From Rhodothermales bacterium (GTDB lineage: Bacteria; Bacteroidota; Rhodothermia; Rhodothermales; JAHQVL01), in NCBI GenBank assembly GCA_041391505.1, contig JAWKNW010000015.1, positions 73,251-137,250 of the forward strand: a stretch of 64,000 nucleotides of DNA, written 5' to 3'. The translations under genes and the position numbers were made by a program. Under the pieces are notes generated by a model, which worked only from the letters and a program-made list of their open reading frames with translations, was not told the origin of the DNA and searched no databases. This document shows, piece by piece, positions 34,001 through 42,062 of the stretch (positions within the stretch are counted from its first letter, which is position 1; every line of letters begins with the position of its first letter).

Positions 34001-35981
34001 CCCGGTTGCCCGATATCAGGTTGTCTTCCACCCGGTTGCCGTTCCCCATCAGGGCGATGCCACCGAGGTTGCCGGCATCGGTATCCAGCAGCTTGCCGAG
34101 GACGCAGCCGCGGACGGTGACGTCGTTGGCCGCGACAAACAGCGCGCCGCCGGAAAAGCCCCTGATCCACAGGTTGGATATCGTCGAACCGTGCACGCCC
34201 GAGGCGTCCACGACCACCTGTTCGGCATTGGCCGTCAATCCCCAGACGTTCGGTCCTGCCTGGGCGCCGTCGATCACGATGAGGGGAACACCCGTATGGG
34301 CCGGGCCGGCGAGGTGCACCTGGTCCCTGAGATCCGGCAGCGCACGCGTCGGTTCGATGACGAACGGCCCCGTACCCGGGATGGCGAAGGTGATCGTCTC
34401 GTTTTCTTCGGTGGCGTTGGCCTCCTCGATGGCCGCGCGCAGCGTACACGCCGGCTGGCCGTCGACCATACTGCCCGTGTCACACGAGCCGTCGCCGGGG
34501 TTCTGATCGCCGTCGTCTTCGGTGGCGTTCACGATCAGGCCGCCCGCGAGGCCAGTCAGCCGGAACAGACCGCGCGAGTCATCCTGGAACGAAATGAGCA
34601 TGGTCAGCGCCCCGTCGGATGTGAGCGGGGAAGGCCGCCCGCCGTACCCGGGGCTGGTGAAGAAGGTCGTGCCGATAGCCATGGAGTTCACGATCCGCTC
34701 GTCGCCGGCCGCCAGGGTGAGCGCCTGATACTCTTCGAGGATTTTTACCGGCCCGGATTCAGGACGCCGGTACCAGACCGCCTGCTGATCGGCCAGGATG
34801 AGGTCGCCCGCTGCGTTCAGCGCGATGCCTTGCGGGTTCAACAGCTCGGAGCCGGCCACAAAATCTCCCGATACTTCCAGGGTGAGGACCCCCTCGGCGC
34901 CGTAGCGCCAGATGCCGCGCCGTCCCGAACCATCCTCCAGTTGACCGCCTACGTGGAGCACCCCGTCGCCGTCGAAGCCCAGGCCGCCGACGCCGAATGC
35001 GTACCAGGCGGGGAGCGTCGCTTGCCCGTCGCTATCGGTCGCCGGAGCGCCCGCTTCGGCCAGCAGGGTAAAGGCGCCGGATCCGGCCGTCGACTCGATC
35101 AGGAGCCGGCGCGTGCCTTCGCCATCGGCCGATACGGCCACGCGATCCGCAGCATCGATCGCATACGCAAGCGGCGTGGTGCCTGCGCCCAGATCCAGCC
35201 AGGTTCTGCCTCCGTTCCACTTGAACAGATAGGTGGTGCGGGGTTCGCTCGCCTCGGCCTGGAAAAAGACGGTGCCGGATTCGGAGATTCGCACGTTGAC
35301 CAGGTCGAACACGATGCCCGGGACGTCGGTCCACTCGTCGATGTCGTCGAACAGGTCACCGTCCGCGACGGCGACGAGCGTGGGGGTGCCTCCCGAAGTG
35401 ATCCACAGGCCGTTGCGCGCTTCCATCCCCAGGCTATCCTGCGCGAGTGCGGTGAAGGCGAGCGTACCGTTGTTGAAGGCGAACGACGTGTTGTCGAAAA
35501 AAGAGCTGCTGTTGATCGAAAAATAGAGGAGGGCGGTGCCTGGAGCCGGCATGCCGCCGTACGCCACCGTCGAGGCGCCCGAACGGTCACCCATCATCAG
35601 GGCGCCCCCTCTTTCGGTATCCGCATACAGCGCGTAGGCGTCGTTCTCGAGTCCGACGATGACCGGGGCGGACGTGATCGTTTCGCCGGCTACTCCGGGC
35701 GGCGGCTGGCCCTGCCGCGCGATCTCGACCAGCGCGCCGTCGACGATCATCCAGGCCCCGCGCGTGTTGTCGGAGAGCGTGCCGGTAAAGAGCACGAGCC
35801 CCGTATCGCTGAGCCAGGGCCGACCGAACGCGGTGAACGTTTCGGCGCTGCCGGGGGCGGGGTCGCCCGTGAAGACGAGGGGCTCGACGACCTGGCCGGC
35901 CGCGGGGAAGGCGGACAGTACGGCGAGGGCTGAAACTACGAGGGCGAGGCGAGCGCCCCCCCGGTGCAAGAGATGCGACAT
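31020..35981 (-). CDS. Secreted multidomain metalloprotease with CSLREA/beta-helix region and T9SS domain, 1653 aa
   Basis: A signal peptide (VVSALAVLSAFPAAGQ) is followed by a propeller-like region (about 30-470; LSDTGLVLFTGTL-type repeats). Then come a CSLREA-like motif (ACTLRAAIEEANA, about 510), a right-handed beta-helix (about 515-800; repeated V(V)xGNVIG and GNxVxxNxxxGI), a calcium-loop stretch (DPDGDGLVDSDGDGLCDTWE, about 1000) and a zinc-protease domain with HEFGHTLNLKH (His1221, Glu1222, His1225, His1231). Last are thrombospondin-3-like loops, a DUF11 domain (about 1440-1550) and a T9SS tail (NFPNPFGDATRIAF, VVYDVLGRERLKV). The metzincin-type motif has Asn where Gly is usual. Probably cell-surface or secreted. 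Confidence 0.85.
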   Translation of the reverse strand: MSHLLHRGGARLALVVSALAVLSAFPAAGQVVEPLVFTGDPAPGSAETFTAFGRPWLSDTGLVLFTGTLSDNTRGAWMIVDGALVEIARQGQPPPGVAGETITSAPVIVGLENDAYALYADTERGGALMMGDRSGASTVAYGGMPAPGTALLYFSINSSSFFDNTSFAFNNGTLAFTALAQDSLGMEARNGLWITSGGTPTLVAVADGDLFDDIDEWTDVPGIVFDLVNVRISESGTVFFQAEASEPRTTYLFKWNGGRTWLDLGAGTTPLAYAIDAADRVAVSADGEGTRRLLIESTAGSGAFTLLAEAGAPATDSDGQATLPAWYAFGVGGLGFDGDGVLHVGGQLEDGSGRRGIWRYGAEGVLTLEVSGDFVAGSELLNPQGIALNAAGDLILADQQAVWYRRPESGPVKILEEYQALTLAAGDERIVNSMAIGTTFFTSPGYGGRPSPLTSDGALTMLISFQDDSRGLFRLTGLAGGLIVNATEDDGDQNPGDGSCDTGSMVDGQPACTLRAAIEEANATEENETITFAIPGTGPFVIEPTRALPDLRDQVHLAGPAHTGVPLIVIDGAQAGPNVWGLTANAEQVVVDASGVHGSTISNLWIRGFSGGALFVAANDVTVRGCVLGKLLDTDAGNLGGIALMGNGNRVEDNLISGNRGIGIDLSGNANVVKGNVIGLDRTGMLDMGNAHEGIVVNGGDEALIEGNVVSRNGQHGIFISNGANHAVYSNLVGTDITGKNRLGNLEHGLLIGAATGTIVGAPGKGNVLSGNLNAGLAVYKEASDVQIQSNFIGADPAGEEGPFNIGSGILIDGAFSILIGGDAQELGNVIRDNEAGVTIINEAQRVTIRRNALFGSRTVDIDLAGDEKTTPNDLGTSQATADADAGPNEGFNFPVGITAGRTPEGAILVSGILETSKPWEARIDLYSGARMPASGAGGAQTWLGQTTPDSTGLFVLELDAMPAQPFLTATATSKLGSTSEFAPVCGDPDGDGLVDSDGDGLCDTWEIDGIDYDGDGTPDLAFAAPHAADPMQKDIFIEIDWMNATDGAPHSHEPQQAGLDLVAAAFARAPVTNPNGKTGIRLHLIKDEAIAEITPLAMFGEGFEAPPAGAFDDIKYGKPVNPCGSGAADGKLGTAAERAGDGCRAALGARRLAMRYALFAHDHAHQPGSSGIAELPGNDFMVTLGSWGTAGLLAAGGFTAGATAQLPRARALVEAGTLMHEFGHTLNLKHGGSDHGNCKPNYVSVMNYTLQFPDMVPRRPLNYSTARLADLNENELDENSGLGGDASQHFVYNKSTTAGAASASVGVWAAHIPFVDWNGDSVVMKDRRVAVDLNYIPAAGCTPAAAFTTLQSHDDWANLAYDFRAMTAYADGAMRPVPGSTEPENTAEKAIDKAMITDFDEDGIVNGLDNCALIANPLQEDADLDGVGDVCEEGAADLSIVSQFWNDAEGAVAPARREVFRLIVHNAGPDTVRTATLSDTLFADITLEAVSTEGASCTASGNALACTLDELAPGDSATVRFESTMTEGAQVRYAAAVAGDALDGDVDNNSVSQIFTVSTEGERLPSTFRLYQNFPNPFGDATRIAFDLPANAPVRIVVYDVLGRERLKVADAMYSAGYHEVTVSASALAAGVYFYRVETEGYAETRRMVRVR

Positions 35982-36190
35982 GAGAAACGAAGAACAGGTG
36001 ACGAGTACACAGGATGCTCGTCACATTTCGCACCGCTTCCTAATTGGTTGACATTCTGCCCATCCGTGGCGTTTTTGGGCCTGCACAGGGGCCGCGACCT
36101 GCATCTGTTTCCGGAAAAAAGGTCCGCCGGCCAGGAGCCCACCGCCTGTTCCGCCTCGTTTTGCATTCTTCTCAACCGCACGTTCCGACC

Positions 36191-38152
36191 ATGCGCGTCC
36201 TGATACTGGTTCTGCTCCACCTGTTCGTCCTGTCGCCGGCTCGCGCGCAGGCGTTCGGCGATTACCACCGCGATTACCTGACCGGGTCGTATACGATCGA
36301 CGACCTCCGCCGCGACCTCGCGCCGCGGGATGCCTGGAGGCCGTACCCCGCCGCCGGCGATGCAGGATGGGACGCCGTACCGGAGCCCATCCGCCGCGCG
36401 CACCGTGCCGAGGCCGAAGCGCTGCTGGGGACCGACTGGCCGGCGCTGCCGGCGACCGTCATCCTCGAATACGTCCGCACCGGCAACCGGTCCCACTATC
36501 AGGCCCTCTCGTACCAGCGGCGGACCCAGCTCGCGAAGCTCGTCGTCGCCGAGGCGATGGAGAACCGGGGGCGGTTCATCGACGACATCGTTAACGGGAT
36601 CTGGGCGATCTGCGAGGAATCCTACTGGGGCGTGCCGGCGCATCTGAGCATGCAGGAGGCCGGCTCCGGGCTGCCGGACGTGAACGAGCCGACCGTCGAC
36701 CTCTTCGCCGCCGAAACGGCCCATCTCCTGGCATGGACGCTGTATTTCCTGGAGGACCGGCTGGCGGAGGTGTCGCCCGTGCTCGTGGAGCGCATCTACA
36801 CCGAACTGGACCGCCGCATCCTCACGCCGAATCTGGAGCGCGACGATTTCTGGTGGATGGGCTTCAGCGGCGGACTCATCAACAACTGGAATCCCTGGGT
36901 CAACTCCAACTGGCTCGCTACCGTGCTGCTCGCCGAGCGGGATCCGGAGCGGCGGCTCCAGGCGGTCTACAAGATCATGCGCAGCCTGGACCGGTTCATC
37001 AACATCTACCCCGAAGACGGCGGGTGCGACGAGGGGCCGAGCTACTGGGGCCGCGCCGCCGCCTCGATGTTCGACACGCTCGACCTGCTCGACAGCGCGA
37101 CCTCGGGCGCCGTCGCGGTATACGACAAGCCGGTGATCGGCGAGATGGGGCGGTACATCTATCGGAGCTACATCGCCGGCGAGTACTTCATCAACTTCGC
37201 CGACGCCGGCGCAAAAATCACCGTCGACCCCGCCGTGGTCTATCGGTACGGGGCGCGGATCGGCGACGAGGTGATGATGCGGTTCGCGGCGTTCATGGCC
37301 CAGCGTAACGGGTGGGGGCAGGGGTACATCCCGGGCGCCTTCGGCCACATGAATCGCCAGCTGCCGGCGCTTTTTGTGGCGGAGGAGGTCCTGGCGCATA
37401 CCCCCCAGGAGCCGCAGCTGCGTCAGTTCTGGCTCAGCGACATTCAGGTGATGGGCGCGCGGGGCGGTGCGAACGGGCGCGCCGGCTTTTACGTGGCCGC
37501 GAAAGGCGGCCACAACGACGAGAGCCACAACCACAACGACGTCGGCAACTTCATCGTGTATCACAACGGCTCGCCCGTGCTGATCGACATCGGCGCCGGC
37601 GAATACACGGCCGCGACGTTCAGCAAGGATCGGTACACGATCTGGAACATGCAGTCGGCCTACCACAACGTCCCGACGATCAACGGGTTGATGCAGCGGG
37701 AAGGGCGGTCGTTCGAGGCGAAGGAGGTGTCCTTCAAGGGTTCGGGCTCGCGGGCGACGCTGACGATGGACCTCGCCGGCGCGTATCCGGATGAGGCGCA
37801 CGTCCGATCCTGGAAACGGACCGTGGAATGGCGCTCGGCCCAGGTGACCGTGCGCGACAGCTATGCGATGAGCCGCGCGCTCGTGCCGAACGAACTCAAC
37901 CTGATGACGCCGCGCGAGCCACGCGTGGTCGCGCCGGGCCGGATCGAGCTTCCGTCGCCCGAGGCGGGGCAGCCGTCGGTGTTCGCCACCTACAACGCCC
38001 GCGCGCTCGACGCCGACATTCAGCCTATCCCCCTCGACGACCCGCGCCTGCAGGCCGGCTGGGGGCCCCGCGTCTACCGGATCGTCCTGCGCGACAAAAT
38101 GACCCGCCTCGAGTGGACACACACCCTCCAGCTCACGGCCGGCTCACGATGA
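36191..38152 (+). CDS. Heparinase II/III-like polysaccharide lyase, 653 aa
   Basis: The ATG at 36191 gives a signal peptide (MRVLILVLLHLFVLSPARAQ). The N-terminal ~330 residues form a helical toroid-like domain (LLAWTLYFLEDRLAEVSPVL). The C-terminal half carries the heparinase II/III signature AKGGHNDESHNHNDVGNFIV followed by YHNGSPVLIDIGAGEYT, where the His/Asn cluster binds metal or substrate in alginate- and heparin-type lyases (PL12, PL15, PL17, PL21 relatives). The substrate is unknown. The 3' end of the gene is repeated twice in the downstream spacer. Confidence 0.8.
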   Translation: MRVLILVLLHLFVLSPARAQAFGDYHRDYLTGSYTIDDLRRDLAPRDAWRPYPAAGDAGWDAVPEPIRRAHRAEAEALLGTDWPALPATVILEYVRTGNRSHYQALSYQRRTQLAKLVVAEAMENRGRFIDDIVNGIWAICEESYWGVPAHLSMQEAGSGLPDVNEPTVDLFAAETAHLLAWTLYFLEDRLAEVSPVLVERIYTELDRRILTPNLERDDFWWMGFSGGLINNWNPWVNSNWLATVLLAERDPERRLQAVYKIMRSLDRFINIYPEDGGCDEGPSYWGRAAASMFDTLDLLDSATSGAVAVYDKPVIGEMGRYIYRSYIAGEYFINFADAGAKITVDPAVVYRYGARIGDEVMMRFAAFMAQRNGWGQGYIPGAFGHMNRQLPALFVAEEVLAHTPQEPQLRQFWLSDIQVMGARGGANGRAGFYVAAKGGHNDESHNHNDVGNFIVYHNGSPVLIDIGAGEYTAATFSKDRYTIWNMQSAYHNVPTINGLMQREGRSFEAKEVSFKGSGSRATLTMDLAGAYPDEAHVRSWKRTVEWRSAQVTVRDSYAMSRALVPNELNLMTPREPRVVAPGRIELPSPEAGQPSVFATYNARALDADIQPIPLDDPRLQAGWGPRVYRIVLRDKMTRLEWTHTLQLTAGSR

Positions 38153-38398
38153 CGCCACCCGGCCCCGGACTCCCCCCCTTGAACCCCGAACCCACCACCT
38201 CGAACGGCCGGCTCGCGATGACGCCACCCGGCCCCGGCCCCCCTCCTTGAACCTCGAACCCACCACCTCGAACGGCCCTTCATCCCTCGCGCATGGCTCC
38301 ACTGGGCGTCTCACGGCCGGCTCGCGATGACGCCACCCGGCCCCGAAATCCCCTCCTTGAACCTCGAACCCACAACCTAGAACGGCCCTTCACCCCGT
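38131..38398. repeat. Direct repeat of the lyase gene 3' end with heptanucleotide units (CCTTGAA family)
   Basis: The sequence ACGGCCGGCTC[A/G]CGATGACG occurs at 38135 (overlapping the lyase stop), 38204 and 38313, each followed by CCACCCGGCCCCG. Every copy ends with units CCTTGAA, CC[C/T]CGAA, CCCAC[C/A]A, CCT[C/A]GAA and then CGGCC (38177, 38245 and 38355). Spacing of the copies is 69 and 109 bp. Confidence 0.8.
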
Positions 38399-38411
38399 GA
38401 AGGGCCCCCCG

Positions 38412-39542
38412 TCACATCGTCAGCAATTCCTGCGTGATGGCCTCGTTGATGACGATCGGCAGCACGACGCGGGCGCAGGTGCCCTGTTTGAGCGCGCTGT
38501 CGAGCACCAGGGTGCCGTCGTAGAGTTCGACGATGCGTTTTGCGATGTAGAGGCCGATGCCCAGACCCTGCTGTTCGTAGCTTTCGCGTTCGAACTGCAT
38601 GAAGGCATTGATCTGTTCGATGTGGGCCTTCCGCATGCCGCGGCCGTTGTCCCGGAACTCCAGAATGTAGTCGCCGGCGCTGTTTTCGCGCGCCGTGAGC
38701 AGTACGGGGGTGTCTTCGCTCGAGAATTTGAACGCGTTTTCGAGCAGTTCGTGGATCAGGATGCGGAAGTGATCCGGGTTGATGCGGACGGCGGTCGGCG
38801 TCAGGTCCAGCACCAGATCGGCCAGCCGGTTGTGTTTCTGCGCCTCCTTCTCGGCGATCGTACGCAGCAGATCGATGGCGTTTTCGATGTAGGTGTTCTT
38901 GAGCGAGGCGAACTTTTCCGGATCGGTCTGCAACACCTCGATTTCGGCGAGCACCGTGTACTTTTCGGCCAGTTCTTCGAGGCGTTCGCCGGCGACGTAC
39001 ACGTCCCGCATCATGTCCCGGATTTCCGTCATCTGAAACAGGTCGGCCTCTTCGGAGATCATCTGGGCGTAGCCGATGATGACGCCGAGAGGCGTACGGA
39101 ATTCGTGGGGGATGACCCGTGAGATGTTGCGCCCCAGCTCGCGGAGGCGTTCCTCGAACGTGCGATGGTGCCGCGCCTGCTTGTCCAGCCGGGCATGGAC
39201 GGCCTTCATCACGTCGTCCGCCTTGAACGGCTTGGTCAGGTAATCGTCGGCGCCGTGGTTCATGCCGCGGCGCTGCTCGGTCTGGTCCGCCAGCGCGGTC
39301 AGGAAGATGAACGGGATCGTCGCGGTCGTCGGGTCCTGTTTGAGGGCCGCCAGCACATCGTATCCGTCCATCTCCGGCATCATCACATCGGAGATGATGA
39401 GGTTGGGGATCTCGTTCTGGGCGATCCGGATGCCCTCGAACCCGTTCTGCGCGGCGAACACGTGGTGCCCCTCGCCTTCGAGCAGATCGATCAGGTTGTC
39501 GAGGATCGACGGATCGTCTTCTATCACGAGAATCGACGTCAT
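38412..39542 (-). CDS. Receiver-histidine kinase hybrid, 376 aa
   Basis: An N-terminal receiver (1-120) has the acidic pocket Asp9/Asp10, phospho-acceptor Asp52 (LIISDVMMPEMDG), Thr82 and Lys104 (LTKPFK). It is followed by HisKA-like helices with IPHEFRTPLGVIIGYA (His146) and an HATPase with N-box ELLENAFKF, G1 DNGRGM and G2 GLGIGLYIAKRIVEL. It is cytoplasmic with no membrane segment. Its ATG overlaps the stop of the preceding kinase gene (ATGA), so the two are translationally coupled. The receiver may take phosphate from the upstream kinase. Confidence 0.88.
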   Translation of the reverse strand: MTSILVIEDDPSILDNLIDLLEGEGHHVFAAQNGFEGIRIAQNEIPNLIISDVMMPEMDGYDVLAALKQDPTTATIPFIFLTALADQTEQRRGMNHGADDYLTKPFKADDVMKAVHARLDKQARHHRTFEERLRELGRNISRVIPHEFRTPLGVIIGYAQMISEEADLFQMTEIRDMMRDVYVAGERLEELAEKYTVLAEIEVLQTDPEKFASLKNTYIENAIDLLRTIAEKEAQKHNRLADLVLDLTPTAVRINPDHFRILIHELLENAFKFSSEDTPVLLTARENSAGDYILEFRDNGRGMRKAHIEQINAFMQFERESYEQQGLGIGLYIAKRIVELYDGTLVLDSALKQGTCARVVLPIVINEAITQELLTM

Positions 39543-40570
39543 GGCTGGCTGGCTGGTATCTGGCAGTGACGGGGCAGAGCGACCGTGAAGGTGGTTCCTT
39601 TGTTGACCTCGGATTCCACCGTGATGCGCCCGCGATGCATCGCGACGGCGCGTTGAAGGACGGTGAGTCCGAGCCCCGTGCCGGGGCGGGTATCTACGTT
39701 GCTGGCCCGATGAAACGGCTCGAACAGATGCGGGATGTCTTCGCTCGGGATGCCGATGCCCTGATCGGCGACGGTGATGTACAGCGTATCGGCATCCGTC
39801 CGCAGCGAGATAGCGATCCGGCTGCCGGTGCTCGAATATTTGACGGCGTTCGAGACCAGGTTGGTGACCGCCATCCGAAGCAGGCGGGGGTCGGACGAGA
39901 GCAGCACGTCTTCCGCCGGCAGATCGAGGTCGATAAACCGCTCCTGGGTCAGTCCGCCGATCCGGAGCTCTTCCAGCAAGTCGGTGATGCATCCGATCGC
40001 TTCGAGATCCTGCGGGTGGCACTCCATATGCCCCGAATCGATCTTGCCGAGGATGAGCACCTCTTCGAGCAGGCCCGTCATGTGTTCGACGTTGCTCTCG
40101 ATCCGGTTGAGGTGTTTCTGGATCTTGTCTTTCGGCCAGGTCCCGTAAAAGCGATTGAGGAGTTCGGCCGACGAGTTGATGGTGGCCAGCGGCGTCCGGA
40201 ATTCATGGGAGGCCATCGACACGAAGCGCGTCTTGAGTTCGCTGAGCTCTTTTTCCTGTTCGAGCGCTTTCCGCATCTCCTCGCTCGCCTGCTCGGCGGC
40301 GTTTTTGGCGATCTGCAGCTCCCGGTTCGACGCCGCGAGGTCTTCCAGCGCCTTGTTGAGCGCGGCGGTCCGTTCGTTCACCTTGGTTTCCATGGCGATG
40401 GCCGCCTGGAAGAGCACAAACGAATCCCCCTGCCAGTCGAGGCTGCGCTCGACCCGGTTGCTCAGCGCCCGGTTGATCTTTTCGAGCTTCTGGATGCGCG
40501 CGAGCAATGCCTCGCGCGACAGCGCGTCGACGGACTCGGTGGAGTCAACCTGTGTCGGTTCAGCGTGCAT
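39539..40570 (-). CDS. Soluble sensor histidine kinase, 343 aa
   Basis: An N-terminal coiled coil (about 20-115) leads into HisKA with FVSMASHEFRTPLATINSSA (His122) and an HATPase with N-box NLVSNAVKYS, G1 DQGIGIP and G2 GTGLGLTVLQRAV. No transmembrane segment or PAS domain is seen, so input probably comes from a partner protein. Its start overlaps the end of the FIST gene by 11 bp, and its stop overlaps the start of the receiver-kinase gene by 4 bp, making a tight three-gene operon. Confidence 0.88.
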   Translation of the reverse strand: MHAEPTQVDSTESVDALSREALLARIQKLEKINRALSNRVERSLDWQGDSFVLFQAAIAMETKVNERTAALNKALEDLAASNRELQIAKNAAEQASEEMRKALEQEKELSELKTRFVSMASHEFRTPLATINSSAELLNRFYGTWPKDKIQKHLNRIESNVEHMTGLLEEVLILGKIDSGHMECHPQDLEAIGCITDLLEELRIGGLTQERFIDLDLPAEDVLLSSDPRLLRMAVTNLVSNAVKYSSTGSRIAISLRTDADTLYITVADQGIGIPSEDIPHLFEPFHRASNVDTRPGTGLGLTVLQRAVAMHRGRITVESEVNKGTTFTVALPRHCQIPASQP

Positions 40571-41708
40571 GGCCGATGGCGACTCCCGTCAGCGTCTGGT
40601 TCACATGCATGGCATTGTACTGCTCGCCGTAGGTGCTGAAACCGATCATGTTGTGCTCGGCGAAGATCTGGCCGACGGCTTCCTTGATGCCGTTTTGCTC
40701 CATCTCAATCGCCCGGAAGAGGCAGTCGCAGCCGAGAATCAGCTCCGGCTCGCCGATCCGCGTCTGAATGTCCGAAAAAAGGTGGTTCAGGTTGTCGATC
40801 AGGTCGACCGGCTCGGCCAGCGACAGGACGATGCCCTCGTCGATGGCGCACGCGAAGTTGATGCTTTCGTCCTCGTTGACCTTCATCACCGAGCGGACGT
40901 AGTTGGAGCCGCCGACGCGGACGACGACGGGATGCGTGGCGAATACGGTCGGCGCGAGGCGGGCAAGGTCAACGCCCATGATGCGCGCATATTCGCGGGC
41001 AGCGCTTTCCCCGTTGATCTCGGTCACCAGCCGGCGGGCCGGGTCCGCCTCGGTCACGATGAGTTTTTTCTCCGTCGCGACGAAGTGCTCCGTTTTGAAG
41101 AGGGTGAACGGGCGCGTCGTGTGGATCAGGGAAAAGACGGCGGAGCGCTGGTGAAAACGCCCGTCGTGGAAGATCTCGGTCTTCTGGAAATCGACATTAT
41201 CGCCGGCCGATCCACCAAAAAGCTGGATGTCGCCAAGCTGTCCGAACAGCGAACTGACGAGGACTTCCTCCTGGTTGGACAGGCCATCCACGAGCAGGAA
41301 GCCGAACGTGTTGCGTCCGTTGGGCTCGAGGCCGCGTTCGCGCAACGCGCCAACGATATCCCGGGCGAGTTGCTCGGCCTTGTACATGGGCAGGTCCTCG
41401 ATGTCGTCGATCCGCATCGAGGCCACGTGAAAATCGGGCTCGGCGAACGTGACGCCCGAGATGGCGCCCTTCACATACCCGAAGGGTCCGATCTCGCCGG
41501 CCGTGGTGCAGCCGATGAGCGGGGTGCCGGGGAAGGCGTCGCGCATGGCCGCGCCCAGTTCCGGCAGGGGATACGACGGCGAACAGAAAAAGAGCGTGAG
41601 CGCGGCGTCGGGGTGATACAGCGCTTCCCGCAGCTCGGCGGCCGCCAGCTGAGGATCGCGTTGACGCGTCGCGCCGTGGCGCACGCAGGTTATGTCCTGT
41701 GTAAGCAT
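40560..41708 (-). CDS. FIST-domain sensor protein, 382 aa
   Basis: The layout matches FIST_N (about 20-215: TLFFCSPSYPLPELGAAM, TPLIGCTTAGEIGPFGYVKG) and FIST_C (about 220-365: AREYARIMGVDLARLAPTVF, ILGCDCLFRAIEMEQNG, MIGFSTYGEQYNAMHVNQT). FIST proteins are cytoplasmic small-molecule sensors; the NosP subgroup binds haem and nitric oxide and controls an adjacent histidine kinase. Here it is the first gene of an operon with two kinases, which fits that role. The haem ligand cannot be verified by eye. Confidence 0.88.
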   Translation of the reverse strand: MLTQDITCVRHGATRQRDPQLAAAELREALYHPDAALTLFFCSPSYPLPELGAAMRDAFPGTPLIGCTTAGEIGPFGYVKGAISGVTFAEPDFHVASMRIDDIEDLPMYKAEQLARDIVGALRERGLEPNGRNTFGFLLVDGLSNQEEVLVSSLFGQLGDIQLFGGSAGDNVDFQKTEIFHDGRFHQRSAVFSLIHTTRPFTLFKTEHFVATEKKLIVTEADPARRLVTEINGESAAREYARIMGVDLARLAPTVFATHPVVVRVGGSNYVRSVMKVNEDESINFACAIDEGIVLSLAEPVDLIDNLNHLFSDIQTRIGEPELILGCDCLFRAIEMEQNGIKEAVGQIFAEHNMIGFSTYGEQYNAMHVNQTLTGVAIGHAR

Positions 41709-42062
41709 ACGTACCGGGTGGTGTGGGCGTCGGCAGGGGGCTGGGGCTGCGTGCGACGCAAAGGCAATGGCTGTCTACCGTATCGGTTATAGCGCCACCC
41801 GATTTAAATGAGAGGATGGCCCTGCCGCCCCCTGGCGCCCGGGGCATCCGATGCGGCGTGGGGGATGCCGCCCAATGCGGCAAAAACGCCCTGTGTTGAA
41901 GGGAAACCCTGCATCCCGCATCCACGCATGGCTTCGCTGTCGTGTGTAAAAGCACCGAGCACGGTGCCGCGTCTGTAGCCGGCGTCGTTTGTGACGATCC
42001 TTGGGTAGCAGGACCAGGCCCCCGGATCCCAGCCCATCACTCCCGGGGGCGCTCGCGTTGTC
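41709..42062. other. 354-bp divergent intergenic region
   Basis: It holds promoters for the FIST operon (leftward) and the outer-membrane protein (rightward). Visible items are a two-unit trace of the heptanucleotide family (GCATCCCGCATCCACGCAT, about 41911-41930) and a perfect 8-bp stem GCCCCCGG/CCGGGGGC (42018-42050, 17-nt loop) just before the outer-membrane protein start, which could be a leader hairpin. No gene seen. Confidence 0.45.

Noticed and set aside
31584..35933. Long antisense open frame (~1450 codons) inside the metalloprotease gene
   Set aside because: It is a shadow frame caused by GC-rich codon bias; the sense frame has a signal peptide and recognisable domains. Similar shadows over the lyase (35936-38122) and other genes were dropped for the same reason.
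41940..42062. Cobalamin-type riboswitch upstream of the outer-membrane protein
   Set aside because: GGTGCC and a leader hairpin are present, but the conserved B12-box and other core segments are not seen.
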